64,000 bases of DNA from Paraglaciecola sp. T6c (GCF_000014225.1 NC_008228.1:4464001-4528000); one strand, 5' to 3'; counted from the stretch's first letter, positions 18,102-28,462 are shown. The notes: generated by a model from the sequence alone, not told the origin. Made by a program: numbers and translations.

Positions 18102-19409
18102 ATGCATAAACAGTGTAAAACGGAATCACTCGTGAGCGCTTCATCTGTCGATAAATCCAAACGAACCACGTTAGAAACGATTGGCAAAGGTGTGCTGCTC
18201 GGTACTTCTATCATCAAAGCCCCTTACGTTTTTGCCCGCCAGAAACACACTTTGCGCGTATTAGGCACGCACGTGACATTGCAAGAGCCACTCAGGCAGC
18301 GTGCAATGAGTGACCTGGGGATAGATATTCAGTTTGAGGCAAAAGGAAGCCCTGGCGTTTTACAGCGTGGGTTACTTTCCCCTGAAAGTTTTGATATTTA
18401 CGAACAATGGTCCAATAGTATTCGTCCGCTGTGGCGGAATCGATCGATCCAAGCAATTGAGACCAAGCGCATTACCCATTGGGATGAAATCAATTCGCTA
18501 TGCAAAACTGGGAAACTCACGCCAAAAGCCAAGTACGGTGCCGGAGATGCCCCCTTTAAAATAGTCAATGTACAAGCAAACGGCTCACTGGGCGTTGAAC
18601 AGACTGGCCAAGTTAGTTTCTTGCCCTACGTTCATAATGTCGATTCATTTGGCTATAACACCAATGAAATCGAAAAAGGCATAGCCTACAAAACAGAAAG
18701 TTGGGGCTGGCTTCTGGATAAAAAACACAGTGGAAAGGTGGGTATTATTAACGACCCCACTATAGGCTTGTTTGATCTAGCGTTAGCGGCTGATGCGAGC
18801 GGCACAATGAAGTTTGCCGACATAGGTAATATTACTGCCGATGAATTAGATCGCCTGTTTGATATTTTGATTGATTTGAAACACCAAAACTTTTTTGGCG
18901 GCTTTTGGAACTCAGTGCCAGAGTCGATTGATTTCATGGAAGCAGGACGGGTACACATTGAAAGCATGTTCTCCCCTGCGGTATCTACGTTAAATGGAAA
19001 AAATATTCCAGTCACATTCGCTGCCCCTAAAGAAGGTTATCGCGGCTGGCATGGAGTAATGTGCTTATCTTCTCATGCCCAAGGGCGCACAAAAGATGTA
19101 GCATACGAATATATGAATTGGTGGATGTCGGGCTGGCCAGGCGCGTTTATCGCTCGTCAAGGGTATTATATCTCCAACGCACAGCGCTCAGCTAATTACC
19201 TTGAGCAAAGCGAATGGGACTACTGGTATGATGGGAAGCCTGCCAGCCAACCTCTTAAAGGTCCGGATGGAAACACTTCGGTGATGCGAGGAGAGGTGCG
19301 CTCAGGTGGCAGTTATACTGACCGTTTTAGTAATGTGGCGGTTTGGAATACGGCTATGCCGACTTACGACTATACCTTACAAAAATGGTATGAATTTATA
19401 AGCTCATGA
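18102..19409 (+). CDS. Orphan periplasmic solute-binding protein (PotD-like)
   Basis: A 435-residue extracellular solute-binding protein resembling polyamine/iron-type binding proteins of ABC importers. A positively charged N-terminus with a weak twin-arginine-like SKRTT precedes the hydrophobic VLLGTSIIKAPYVFA stretch, suggesting export. The ATG at 18102 follows GGAGG by 6 bases. No permease or ATPase gene is near. The gene is followed after 20 bp by a membrane hybrid kinase, so its job may be sensing rather than import. The ligand is unknown. Confidence 0.8.
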   Translation: MHKQCKTESLVSASSVDKSKRTTLETIGKGVLLGTSIIKAPYVFARQKHTLRVLGTHVTLQEPLRQRAMSDLGIDIQFEAKGSPGVLQRGLLSPESFDIYEQWSNSIRPLWRNRSIQAIETKRITHWDEINSLCKTGKLTPKAKYGAGDAPFKIVNVQANGSLGVEQTGQVSFLPYVHNVDSFGYNTNEIEKGIAYKTESWGWLLDKKHSGKVGIINDPTIGLFDLALAADASGTMKFADIGNITADELDRLFDILIDLKHQNFFGGFWNSVPESIDFMEAGRVHIESMFSPAVSTLNGKNIPVTFAAPKEGYRGWHGVMCLSSHAQGRTKDVAYEYMNWWMSGWPGAFIARQGYYISNAQRSANYLEQSEWDYWYDGKPASQPLKGPDGNTSVMRGEVRSGGSYTDRFSNVAVWNTAMPTYDYTLQKWYEFISS

Positions 19410-19429
19410 AATGGCTGAGAAAATAACAC

Positions 19430-22141
19430 GTGTTTAGAACCCTGAAAGCCCAGATACTGCTTGTTTCGGTAATATTAATTCTTTTACTGGTATCACAAGT
19501 ATTTGTTACTCGCAGCAATCATAGCACCTTCGTAAACAGTTTAGATCTGACCCATCAAGCCGTTATAAAAGTGAGCTTGGTGCGAGAGCTTGAGCGAGAT
19601 GTATTAGACTTACAACGGAATGTATTAATATATAAGGATTCGGCTAGTAAATCTGCTATTGCGCGTTTCAATTCATTAATTCAAAGTTCAATTGATAATC
19701 TGGCAACACTAGAGTCGCTAACCAGCAAAGAAGAACAAGCTGATATCTATCACGGCTTTATTTCTAGAATGCGTAATCATATAGCCGAATACAAAGATAA
19801 TTTTTCAAACGTAATTACTGGGCGCAGTAAGCGTGACAAGCTCTTTGAGAAAGATCTAACCGTTGATATCAATGACATATTAGCGTCTTTATCCCAAGGG
19901 GATAGTTCTACCTCTCTCAGTTTATCACGCACTAAATACCACATCACTCGGGCGGAAAACGTCACCTATCAATATCTGCTCAACCCAGATTACCAATTGG
20001 TAGAAAGTTTCAGAGGTGAGTTAAGTCAAGCGAAGGAGAGTTTACTACAAAGTGCTTTACCGAACGAAATGACATCTGCCTTAATCACAAAGCTAGACAA
20101 AGTAGACGGTGAGTTTTTACAACTCACCAATGTCACAAGTGGGTATTTGTTTTTAGTTAACGTGGTTATGGCGGGCTCAGCTAACGAATTTCTATTTATG
20201 GCCAGAGAGCTCAATCGCCTTGTGACCTCAAAATTGGGCGACACCAATGAGCAAGTAAAAAGTAACATTGAAAAGAATCAAATAAGCAGTGATTTATTTT
20301 CTATTATCGGGATTTTCCTTGCCTGTATCACAGCTTACTTTTTAGCGTCTCGGATCATGATCCCCATCAACACCATTACGGAGGTATTTAAAAAGCTTGC
20401 CAAAGGTGAAGACGTTGATGCCATTCCAGGGATCACTAGGCACAACGAAATCGGTCAATTAGCCAACGCAGCGGATGTATTTCACGAGAAAAACAAGCAG
20501 ACATCCGCCTTACTTGCTCAGGCTCAGCGTCTTAACAGCGAGCAAGAAATGCTAAATGCGGAATTAGTTGAGTCAAAACACAAAGCGGAACAAGCCACGG
20601 TATCTAAAAGTATGTTCTTGGCGAATATGAGTCACGAAATACGCACCCCAATGAATGGCATAATCGGTTTGTTAGATGTCGTTATGAAAAGTGATTTGAC
20701 ACCCACCCAGCGCCAGCATTTGAATAAAGTAGTGTACTCAAGCCAGATATTAATGAGCCTGATCAACGATATTTTAGACTTTTCAAAAGTTGAAGCGGGC
20801 AAACTAGATATTGAACAAGTGGAGTTCTCCCTCAATTCTGTGTTTGCTAACTTATTGACGAATATTTCTGCTCGGGCACAAGAGAAAAATCTCAATGTGC
20901 GATTTATATGTGATCCCAATATTCCCCCAACGCTAATAGGCGACCCTTTGCGCATCAGCCAAGTGTTACTGAACTTAACCAGTAATGCCGTCAAATTCAC
21001 TCGTAATGGTTCAATTACCATATCTATAACCCATGATGTTATACCCAACAGTGACAAGGTATTGCTCAAGGCTCGTGTGAAGGATACAGGCATTGGCATG
21101 TCTAAAGAGCAGCTAGGAAAAGTCTTTGAGTCATTTACCCAGGCCGATGGCACCACCAGCCGTGATTTTGGTGGTACAGGTTTGGGCTTAACGATAGTGA
21201 AGCAGCTGGTGCATCTTATGGGGGGCAATGTCACCGCACAATCAGAGCTCAATGTTGGCAGTACATTTGAGGTGACATTCACTGTAATCGTCCAATCTGA
21301 TGAGCAGCATATTTTTCATATTGCGCCTCAGCCTCAGCGCAAAATGTATTATTTCAGTAAGACGCCCAAAGGCTTGATTGAACAGCAGTATTTCAACAAT
21401 GTCGAAATGGATTATCATCACTTCCCGCATATGCAGCTTGAGAAGATGTTGCCTGAAATAACAGAGAATGACATTGTTATCATAGACGTGGCGGACTTAG
21501 CTGAACACAAAGCCATAGGTCCGTCGATACAGAAACTGAAAGACGATGGTAGAAATGTTGGCTTTATTACTGATACTCAACCGAGTAATTTGCCACAGAA
21601 GCTGATTAATATTTGGAGCTTCCCTTGTTTAACCCACCCTTTTACACCTGGTCACTTGGTCTCGTTTATTCATTCACTGCTGAATGAAGAGCAGTTCGTA
21701 TCTGACATCCCTAGCCCGCAGTTCAATGAGCAAGTGGAGTACGACGGTCATATTTTGCTGGTAGAAGACAATAGCATTAACCAGGTTGTTACCGGAGAAA
21801 TGCTGCGCGTGCTTGGCATCACGTTCGATATTGCTGAAAATGGCCAGCAAGCGGTCACAAAAGTGATTAATTCCGCGCATTATGACGTGGTGTTAATGGA
21901 CATACAAATGCCAGTCATGGACGGCTATCAGGCCACCATTGAAATACGTCAACAAGGTCTTCTTGACCTGGTCATATGTGGATTATCCGCGAACGCAATG
22001 AAAGAAGATTTTGTACAAGCCAAAGAAGTGGGCATGAACGAGTATCTAACCAAGCCGTTAAAGTTAGTCGCCTTAGAAGACATGCTCAGTAAGTATCTAC
22101 CCGCTAAAATAATGGTAAAAGCACAAACAGAAAACGAATAG
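19430..22141 (+). CDS. Hybrid sensor histidine kinase (TorS-like layout)
   Basis: A 903-residue kinase with a GTG start. Order: TM helix (about 8-26), a large periplasmic helical sensor (about 30-280), second TM (about 286-306), HAMP, HisKA with His402 in MSHEIRTPMNG, HATPase with N-box LLNLTSNAVKF and G boxes, a degenerate receiver-like region, and a true C-terminal receiver with Asp824 in VVLMDIQMPVMDGY. There is no HPt domain and no response regulator nearby, so the relay partners are elsewhere. The adjacent binding protein suggests a periplasmic co-sensor like TorT-TorS. Confidence 0.9.
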   Translation: MFRTLKAQILLVSVILILLLVSQVFVTRSNHSTFVNSLDLTHQAVIKVSLVRELERDVLDLQRNVLIYKDSASKSAIARFNSLIQSSIDNLATLESLTSKEEQADIYHGFISRMRNHIAEYKDNFSNVITGRSKRDKLFEKDLTVDINDILASLSQGDSSTSLSLSRTKYHITRAENVTYQYLLNPDYQLVESFRGELSQAKESLLQSALPNEMTSALITKLDKVDGEFLQLTNVTSGYLFLVNVVMAGSANEFLFMARELNRLVTSKLGDTNEQVKSNIEKNQISSDLFSIIGIFLACITAYFLASRIMIPINTITEVFKKLAKGEDVDAIPGITRHNEIGQLANAADVFHEKNKQTSALLAQAQRLNSEQEMLNAELVESKHKAEQATVSKSMFLANMSHEIRTPMNGIIGLLDVVMKSDLTPTQRQHLNKVVYSSQILMSLINDILDFSKVEAGKLDIEQVEFSLNSVFANLLTNISARAQEKNLNVRFICDPNIPPTLIGDPLRISQVLLNLTSNAVKFTRNGSITISITHDVIPNSDKVLLKARVKDTGIGMSKEQLGKVFESFTQADGTTSRDFGGTGLGLTIVKQLVHLMGGNVTAQSELNVGSTFEVTFTVIVQSDEQHIFHIAPQPQRKMYYFSKTPKGLIEQQYFNNVEMDYHHFPHMQLEKMLPEITENDIVIIDVADLAEHKAIGPSIQKLKDDGRNVGFITDTQPSNLPQKLINIWSFPCLTHPFTPGHLVSFIHSLLNEEQFVSDIPSPQFNEQVEYDGHILLVEDNSINQVVTGEMLRVLGITFDIAENGQQAVTKVINSAHYDVVLMDIQMPVMDGYQATIEIRQQGLLDLVICGLSANAMKEDFVQAKEVGMNEYLTKPLKLVALEDMLSKYLPAKIMVKAQTENE

Positions 22142-22160
22142 GAAACGAAAATAAGGTGCG

Positions 22161-22193
22161 AAAAAGAGCCTGCTTATGCCACCCAAAGCAGGC
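22161..22193 (-). terminator. Terminator of xylR
   Basis: Stem GCCTGCTT / AAGCAGGC (8 bp, 10-base loop) followed on the minus strand by TCTTTTT, 11 bp past the xylR stop codon. It also separates xylR from the convergent kinase gene. Confidence 0.8.
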
Positions 22194-22203
22194 CAACAGA
22201 TGA

Positions 22204-23376
22204 TTACTCCTCTAAGTGCTTCTCTCTATATTCCCTAGGTGTTTTGCCATAATGTTTTTTAAACACTGCATACATATACTGCAACGAAGGGTAACCGCAT
22301 AATGTGGCGATTTCCGTTGTAGAAGCACTGCCTTTTACTAACATATCACAGGCTTTTTCGAGTTTTTCATTGTGAATTTCTGTGTGGATACTATGGCCTC
22401 TTTCGTCCTTGAAACGCTGCTCAAGGTTCGAGCGCGACACACCGACGTAATCCAGTACTTGTTCGACTTTTATGCCTCTGGCGGCATTTTGTCTTATGAA
22501 GTGCATAGCTTGAATCACGTAGGGGTCTTTTAGCGCTTTGAAGTCGGTGGATTGACGCTCAGAAACGCCTGCCGGTGGCACCAATACTCGTTTGTTCTTC
22601 AAGTTGCTGTTTTCTAATCGTCTATGCAGTAATTTGGCGGCTTGAAACCCCATTTCAAAGCACCCTTGGGTCACCGAACTCAGGCTAATGCGACTTAAAT
22701 AACGTGCAATGTCGTCATCATCAATGCCTACAATAGATATATTGTCTGGCACTAACTTGCCTATCTGTTCACAAGCTTGGAGTAAATGCCTCGCTCTAGC
22801 ATCGGTCACACTGATTATTCCCACCGGATTTGGCAAGCCTTGGATCCAGTCAGATAAGCGATTCATAGTGTATTGCCACGTTTCTGGTCGCGTGGGGTGT
22901 CCTCGATAAATTGAGCATTCGTAACCATCTGCTTGGCACAATTTAACGATCGCCTGTTCACGCTCTACCGCCCAGCGGTGATCGTTATCACTGGGCAAGC
23001 CATAAAACGCAAAACGCTCTAAGCCTTTCTTTTTTAAGTGTTCGTATGCGGCTTGCACTACAGCGAAATTATCAGTGGCCACATAAGGCACATCAGGGTA
23101 ATCCTCTTCTTTAGAATAAGAGCCCCCGACCCCAACGACTGGAATTTTGCTGTTCACGAGCATTCTCTGAATTGAGGGGTCGTCAAAATCAGCAATAATA
23201 CCGTCCCCGCCCCAGTCTTCAACGTGCTCTAAGCGGATTAGAAAGTCCTCTTCTAAGTACACATCCCAATCCACTTTCGAAGATTGCAAGTAGTGGCCAA
23301 TCCCTTCAATTACTTGACGGTCATACACTTTGTTAGCGTTAAATAGCAAACTAATACTGTGCTTCGCTTGAAACAT
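22204..23376 (-). CDS. xylR: Xylose operon regulator XylR (AraC family)
   Basis: A 390-residue activator, close to the 392 of E. coli XylR. The N-terminal LacI/periplasmic-binding-like domain (NANKVYDRQVIEGIGHYLQ, GIIADFDD, ISIVGIDDDD) binds D-xylose. The C-terminal AraC-type pair of helix-turn-helix motifs includes VSRSNLEQRFKDERG and IATLCGYPSLQYMYAVFKKHYGKTPREYR. It is divergent from xylB. Two head-to-tail AAATTTCGTTATTA repeats in the shared intergenic region are plausible operators. Confidence 0.95.
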   Translation of the reverse strand: MFQAKHSISLLFNANKVYDRQVIEGIGHYLQSSKVDWDVYLEEDFLIRLEHVEDWGGDGIIADFDDPSIQRMLVNSKIPVVGVGGSYSKEEDYPDVPYVATDNFAVVQAAYEHLKKKGLERFAFYGLPSDNDHRWAVEREQAIVKLCQADGYECSIYRGHPTRPETWQYTMNRLSDWIQGLPNPVGIISVTDARARHLLQACEQIGKLVPDNISIVGIDDDDIARYLSRISLSSVTQGCFEMGFQAAKLLHRRLENSNLKNKRVLVPPAGVSERQSTDFKALKDPYVIQAMHFIRQNAARGIKVEQVLDYVGVSRSNLEQRFKDERGHSIHTEIHNEKLEKACDMLVKGSASTTEIATLCGYPSLQYMYAVFKKHYGKTPREYREKHLEE

Positions 23377-23463
23377 AAATCACCTAATCTCTCTCAATGT
23401 CCGGTCGTATAGTGCATTAGCCTGTATCACGTAACTACTACCTTACTCGTTAAGAGTATTACG

Positions 23464-23490
23464 AAATTTCGTTATTAAATTTCGTTATTA
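23464..23490. promoter_or_regulatory. Candidate XylR operator: two direct repeats
   Basis: AAATTTCGTTATTA occurs twice (23464-23477 and 23477-23490), a 13-bp period sharing one base. It lies between divergent xylR and xylB, about 70 bp before the xylB ATG. Direct-repeat sites are what AraC-type XylR binds in E. coli, but the spacing here is shorter. Assignment is inference. Confidence 0.5.
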
Positions 23491-23558
23491 CCTGCATTGC
23501 AGTTTAATTTAATCGTTCTGCTAGTATCTGGCAAACTCATTATTAGGCAGGTACTCCC

Positions 23559-25037
23559 ATGTTTTTAGGTGTTGATTTAGGCACATCTGGTATCAAGTTG
23601 GTGTTAACCGACAACAGCGGTGCAATAGTAGATAGCGCGTCCTGCGCATTTGAAGTATCACGGCCCAAACCCTTGTGGTCGGAGCAAAACCCACAAGACT
23701 GGTGGGACGGATTCTGCACTGCTATGGACAAACTTCACGCGCAGCACGACCTGTCTGATGTACTAGCAATTGGTTTTGCAGGTCAAATGCACGGCGCAAC
23801 CCTACTTGATGAACACCAACAGGTGCTTCGTCCTGCGATACTTTGGAATGATGGACGCTGTGAAGCCCAGTGCGCAGAAATTGAACAGCGGGTTCCCAAT
23901 GCACACAAGATTACGGGCAACATTATTATGCCTGGCTTTACTGCACCCAAGTTATTATGGGTAAAACAGCATGAGCCAGAACTGTTCGCAAAAATCGATA
24001 AAGTGCTACTGCCTAAAGATTATTTACGCTTGCTACTCAGTGGTGATTTTGCCTCGGATATGTCAGATGCCGCAGGCACCATGTGGTTAGATGTAGATAA
24101 ACGATGCTGGCATGCTGACATGCTTAACGTATGTGGTTTAAACGAATCTCATATGCCAACTCTGTTTGAAGGCAATGCCATTACCGGCACCTTGTCTGAT
24201 GACGTGGCTAAACGCTGGAACATGAAAAGCGTACCGCTGGTTGCTGGTGCTGGCGATAATGCCGCAGGCGCCATTGGTGTCGGCATTGTCAAACCAGGCC
24301 AGGCGATGCTGTCACTTGGTACTTCTGGTGTGTATTTTGCCGTAAGTGAAGGCTTTCGCAGTAATCCTGAGTCAGCGGTACACAGCTTTTGTCACGCCCT
24401 GCCCCATACCTGGCATTTGATGTCCGTTATGCTAAGTGCTGCCAGTTGTTTGCAGTGGTACGCCGAGCAAGTCGTTAAAAAAGAAGTATCTGTGCTGCTA
24501 GCAGAACTGGAACAAACCACCAAAAATCAAACCACTAACACGCAAGACAGCACCCAAAACGGGCCGTTGTTTTTGCCTTACTTAAGCGGTGAGCGTACTC
24601 CTCATAATAACCCCAATGCAACTGGAGCCTTTTTCGGATTAACCCACTCGAGCTCACAAGCGGCTTTGACCCACAGTGTATTAGAGGGTGTAACGTTTGG
24701 CCTCGCCGATGGTGTAGATGCATTGCATGCGTCAGGGGTACAGGTGGATGAAATTACCTTGATTGGTGGTGGCGCCAAAAGTGCCTATTGGCGACAACTT
24801 ATTGCTGATGTTTTGCAGCGCCCAGTAACCTATCGCCAAGGCGGCGATGTGGGCCCAGGTTTAGGTGCCGCTCGCTTAGCGCAATTGGCTATGCAACCAG
24901 AGAAACCAATCAAACAGATTTGCCCGCAACCCACGCTTGATTATGTGTATCAACCTAACCTTGAAAAGGCAAAGTCTTATGCCCAACGCCGAGCTACGTT
25001 CTCGGCTTTGTACAAGGCAACCCAAGAATTTTTATAG
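23559..25037 (+). CDS. xylB: Xylulokinase
   Basis: A 492-residue FGGY-family kinase that phosphorylates D-xylulose to xylulose 5-phosphate for the pentose phosphate pathway. The N-terminus MFLGVDLGTSGIKLVLTD is the ATPase phosphate-binding loop; GQMHGATLLDE, PAILWNDGR and FLPYLSGERTPHNNP are typical XylB blocks, and LIGGGAKSAYWRQL is the C-terminal adenosine motif. It precedes xylA by about 150 bp and is divergent from its regulator xylR. Confidence 0.97.
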   Translation: MFLGVDLGTSGIKLVLTDNSGAIVDSASCAFEVSRPKPLWSEQNPQDWWDGFCTAMDKLHAQHDLSDVLAIGFAGQMHGATLLDEHQQVLRPAILWNDGRCEAQCAEIEQRVPNAHKITGNIIMPGFTAPKLLWVKQHEPELFAKIDKVLLPKDYLRLLLSGDFASDMSDAAGTMWLDVDKRCWHADMLNVCGLNESHMPTLFEGNAITGTLSDDVAKRWNMKSVPLVAGAGDNAAGAIGVGIVKPGQAMLSLGTSGVYFAVSEGFRSNPESAVHSFCHALPHTWHLMSVMLSAASCLQWYAEQVVKKEVSVLLAELEQTTKNQTTNTQDSTQNGPLFLPYLSGERTPHNNPNATGAFFGLTHSSSQAALTHSVLEGVTFGLADGVDALHASGVQVDEITLIGGGAKSAYWRQLIADVLQRPVTYRQGGDVGPGLGAARLAQLAMQPEKPIKQICPQPTLDYVYQPNLEKAKSYAQRRATFSALYKATQEFL

Positions 25038-25190
25038 CCCATTGAGTAACGGAAAAATCGCGCTCAATGACATTTTAAAAACCAACAAAACACAAAAGTT
25101 AATCTAAAAAACGTAATTGTGACGCACTCCATCAGTTGTGATGATGAGGTGTATCAATGAGACGTCAACAGCATTAATCAGGAGAGCCTC

Positions 25191-26510
25191 ATGGCTGAAT
25201 ATTTTAAAGATATCCCTAAAGTAAAATTTGAAGGTACCAGTTCAGACAACCCATTAGCATTTCGCCATTACAACCCAGAAGAACTGGTGCTAGGCAAGAG
25301 CATGAAAGAACATTTACGCCTAGCGGCGTGTTACTGGCACAACTTCTGTTGGGACGGCGCTGATGTATTTGGCGCAGGTACGTTTAATCGCCCTTGGCTG
25401 CAAGCAGGTGATGCCATGCAGCGCGCAAAAGAAAAAGCTGACGTCGCGTTTGAGTTTTTCTCAAAGCTAAATATTCCTTATTACTGCTTCCACGATGTTG
25501 ATGTTTCCCCTGAGGGCAACTCAATTAAAGAGTACATTAACAACTTTGCTCAGATGACTGACGTACTAGAAGCCAAACAAGAAGAAACGGGTCTTAAGTT
25601 GTTATGGGGCACCGCAAACTTGTTCAGTAACCCACGTTACGCTAGCGGTGCTGCATCTAGCCCGAACCCTGAAGTATTCACTTATGGCGCGACTCAAGTA
25701 ATGCACGCTATGAATGCGACTAAGCGATTAGGCGGTGAAAACTACGTGCTTTGGGGTGGTCGTGAAGGTTACGAAACCTTGCTAAATACCGATTTACGCC
25801 AAGAGCGTGAGCAACTCGGTCGTTTCATGAACATGGTTGTTGAGCATAAGCATAAAATTGGCTTTAAAGGATTATTGCTAATCGAACCTAAGCCACAAGA
25901 GCCGACTAAGCACCAGTACGATTACGACACCGCAACTGTTTATGGCTTCTTGAAGCAATACGGTTTAGAAAACGAATTTAAAGTGAACATTGAAGCTAAC
26001 CACGCCACCTTGGCCGGCCACTCGTTCCAGCATGAAGTCGCTACGGCTATATCACTTGGCTTATTTGGTAGCATCGATGCCAACCGAGGTGACCCTCAAC
26101 TAGGTTGGGATACCGACCAATTCCCGAATAGCGTTGAAGAATTGTCATTGGTTATTTATGAAATTCTTAAAGCGGGTGGTTTTACATCTGGTGGCTTTAA
26201 CTTTGATACTAAGTTGCGTCGTCAAAGCTCAGATCCACAAGATATGTTCATCGCCCACATTGGCGGCATGGATCACTTAGCAATTGGCTTGAAAAAAGCC
26301 GCGCTGATGATTGAAAATGACTTCCTTGGTCAAGCTGTCAGCAAGCGTTACGCAGGTTGGAACGGCGAGCTAGGTAAGGGTATTCAAGGAGGCGATTTCA
26401 ACCTTGAGTCACTCGCTAACCTCTGCGTAGATAAGAACCTACAACCTAAGCACGTCAGTGGCCAGCAAGAGTTATTAGAGAACAAGGTTAATAACGTTTT
26501 ATACGGCTAA
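25191..26510 (+). CDS. xylA: Xylose isomerase
   Basis: A 439-residue TIM-barrel metalloenzyme that converts D-xylose to D-xylulose. Both family signatures are present: [15 protein letters not shown] and [16 protein letters not shown]. The catalytic histidine lies in [13 protein letters not shown] (about residue 101), and metal ligands include [11 protein letters not shown] and GSIDANRGD. The length is that of class II enzymes. GGAG lies 8-9 bases before the ATG, and a strong terminator closes the unit. Confidence 0.98.
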   Translation: MAEYFKDIPKVKFEGTSSDNPLAFRHYNPEELVLGKSMKEHLRLAACYWHNFCWDGADVFGAGTFNRPWLQAGDAMQRAKEKADVAFEFFSKLNIPYYCFHDVDVSPEGNSIKEYINNFAQMTDVLEAKQEETGLKLLWGTANLFSNPRYASGAASSPNPEVFTYGATQVMHAMNATKRLGGENYVLWGGREGYETLLNTDLRQEREQLGRFMNMVVEHKHKIGFKGLLLIEPKPQEPTKHQYDYDTATVYGFLKQYGLENEFKVNIEANHATLAGHSFQHEVATAISLGLFGSIDANRGDPQLGWDTDQFPNSVEELSLVIYEILKAGGFTSGGFNFDTKLRRQSSDPQDMFIAHIGGMDHLAIGLKKAALMIENDFLGQAVSKRYAGWNGELGKGIQGGDFNLESLANLCVDKNLQPKHVSGQQELLENKVNNVLYG

Positions 26511-26601
26511 AAAATCTAATGACGGGTAGCTGAATCAAGGGCGTGGCCACTCCCACGCCTTTGACTCGCCCCGGAGCAATGCCCTGTTTACACGCTCCCC
26601 T

Positions 26602-26632
26602 AATAGCCTAACCCCCGTTAGGCTATTTTTTT
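26602..26632 (+). terminator. Terminator of xylA
   Basis: Stem AATAGCCTA / TAGGCTATT (9 bp, 8-base loop) followed by a run of T to 26632, about 90 bp past the xylA stop. A second hairpin built on GGCGTGG / CCACGCC near 26540-26562 lies between the gene and this terminator. Confidence 0.85.
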
Positions 26633-27010
26633 GCCTGCTATAAATTCGATTGCGTATTAGCACACAGAAGTGAGCTGCTCGACCGATGCGCTATTCATTT
26701 AAGTCGCTAGTACAAAGCACTCATTTAACTAGAGTTCCTTAGATACAGAGTGTTACTGCCTAGAGTCAACGAAGAATCCCAGAACGAATAGAGAAACTCA
26801 GAGCGAATAGACAAGCATATGCATGTTCATCTGTATCCACCTATCTCGCTTCAATTATGTAGATAATTATTGTTATTGGTCAGGGCATAGCTGATGGCAA
26901 AAGCGCAGTGTTGAAAGTGTTGTGCTGCGCGATACAGCGGGTGTATTGGATAAAGCGGGTATATTGGGTAAAGCGGTGGGGTGAAATAACCCCAGACACA
27001 TAGTTCGTAT
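26633..27010. other. Gap between convergent xylA and sugar porter genes
   Basis: No supported gene. The region carries an imperfect 18-bp tandem repeat (see next entry), several short direct repeats of the type AGAGCGAATAGA near 26780-26815, and otherwise low-complexity AT-rich sequence. Nothing suggests an RNA gene. Confidence 0.5.
26937..26972. repeat. 18-bp tandem repeat, two copies plus a partial third
   Basis: GCGGGTGTATTGGATAAA is followed by GCGGGTATATTGGGTAAA, differing at two positions, then by GCGGTGGGG. It is non-coding on both strands as far as I can see. Function unknown. Confidence 0.75.
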
Positions 27011-27042
27011 AAAAGAAAGCCGCTGTAGGCAGCGGCTTTCTT
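27011..27042 (-). terminator. Terminator of the sugar porter gene (possibly bidirectional)
   Basis: Stem AAGAAAGCCGCT / AGCGGCTTTCTT, 12 bp with a 6-base loop. Read on the minus strand it continues into TTTT, 20 bp past the transporter stop codon. Confidence 0.85.
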
Positions 27043-27061
27043 AAGCGTAAATCAGTACGGG

Positions 27062-28462
27062 TTAGCCTTGCATTTCTTCCAGCTCTTTGCCTCGCGTTTC
27101 CTGTACTAGCTTGAACACAAAGACAATGGATATCAAAGCGCCGAGTGCGTATATACTGTACGCGCCTGCTAGCCCGATAGAAGCCAAAAATATAGGGAAG
27201 GTGAAGGTCACTATAAAGTTAGCGCCCCACTGAGCAAAGCCTGCCACGGCCAAACCAGAACCACGGATTTGATTAGGGAACATTTCCCCTAACATCACCC
27301 ACATCACAGGGCCCCAAGACAGGTTAAAGAAAAACACATAAGCATTTGCGGCAATAAGTGCGATTACGCCTTGATCTCCCAAACTCAAGTTGCCATTAGC
27401 ATCAAGGCCGGAGTTAGCAAAAATGTACACCATGGTGCCAAGAGCAAATGTCATGCCCACAGAACCAATCAACAAGAAGGGTTTGCGCCCGACTTTATCA
27501 ATCAGGAACATAGTCACAAATACGGCTGCGATGCTGACTGCACCACTTATCACGTTGATCATTAACGCATCGGACTCTGAGAACCCAGCTGCCTGCCATA
27601 AAACAGCGCCGTAGTAGAACACCACGTTAATACCGACTAACTGCTGAAATACAGCCAGACCTATACCGACCCACATAATAGGGCGTATTTTACCGCTCAC
27701 CTTGTCAATCAAGTCAGTCAGCTTCGGCTTAGATCCTTGCGTTTCACGAGATGCTTCAATTTCTTGCAATTTGGTTTGCCCTTGAGCATCGCCGTACAAG
27801 GCGTTTAACACCCGCTTGGCTTTTTCAGTGTTTTTACTCATCACCAAATAACGTGGGCTTTCTGGAATAAACATTAACGCCACAAGAAAAAGCGTTGCGG
27901 GGATAAGCTCGATCCAGAACATCCAGCGCCATGCTTGATAGCCCATCCAAAACTCGGCAGTGGATGAGCCAGCAATATTCGCGAGAAAGTAATTACTCAC
28001 AAAAGCAGAAAATAGACCGAAGATGATGGCCACTTGTTGCACTGATGACAACGTGCCACGAAAACGCGCCGGCGCAATTTCACTGATATAGGCAGGTGCC
28101 ATGACTGACGCTGCACCTACGGCTAAACCACCCAGAATGCGATAAACCACAAACTCCATCGATGACGTTGAAACACCCGAGCCCCAAGCGCTGATAATAA
28201 AGAATATGGCTGCTGTAATGAGCAAAGGGCGACGTCCAAATCTATCCGCTAAGCGCCCGGCACTAAATGCGCCAACAGCGCAACCTAGCAGCATGCTTGA
28301 TACATTGAAGCCAGTACCTGCATTATCGGAATTAAATGCACCTTGCAATCCATCAACCGTACCATTTATGACGCCGCTGTCGAAGCCAAATAGGAATCCC
28401 CCTATCGTTGCAACGCAACTGACAAGAATGATCATCAGTGTATTTTCGTTATTTTGAGACAA
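27062..28462 (-). CDS. MFS sugar porter, probably D-xylose:H+ symporter (XylE-like)
   Basis: A 466-residue, 12-helix inner-membrane transporter of the sugar porter family. The signatures are GRLADRFGRRPLL between helices 2 and 3, RILGGLAVGAASVMAPAYISEIAP, PESPRYLVMS after helix 6, FQQLVGINVVFYYG in helix 7 and the C-terminal QETRGKELEEMQ. The substrate is inferred from its place beside xylAB, xylR and glycosidase genes; sugar-porter sequences alone do not decide between xylose, arabinose and glucose. It is transcribed toward xylA. Confidence 0.88.
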   Translation of the reverse strand: MSQNNENTLMIILVSCVATIGGFLFGFDSGVINGTVDGLQGAFNSDNAGTGFNVSSMLLGCAVGAFSAGRLADRFGRRPLLITAAIFFIISAWGSGVSTSSMEFVVYRILGGLAVGAASVMAPAYISEIAPARFRGTLSSVQQVAIIFGLFSAFVSNYFLANIAGSSTAEFWMGYQAWRWMFWIELIPATLFLVALMFIPESPRYLVMSKNTEKAKRVLNALYGDAQGQTKLQEIEASRETQGSKPKLTDLIDKVSGKIRPIMWVGIGLAVFQQLVGINVVFYYGAVLWQAAGFSESDALMINVISGAVSIAAVFVTMFLIDKVGRKPFLLIGSVGMTFALGTMVYIFANSGLDANGNLSLGDQGVIALIAANAYVFFFNLSWGPVMWVMLGEMFPNQIRGSGLAVAGFAQWGANFIVTFTFPIFLASIGLAGAYSIYALGALISIVFVFKLVQETRGKELEEMQG

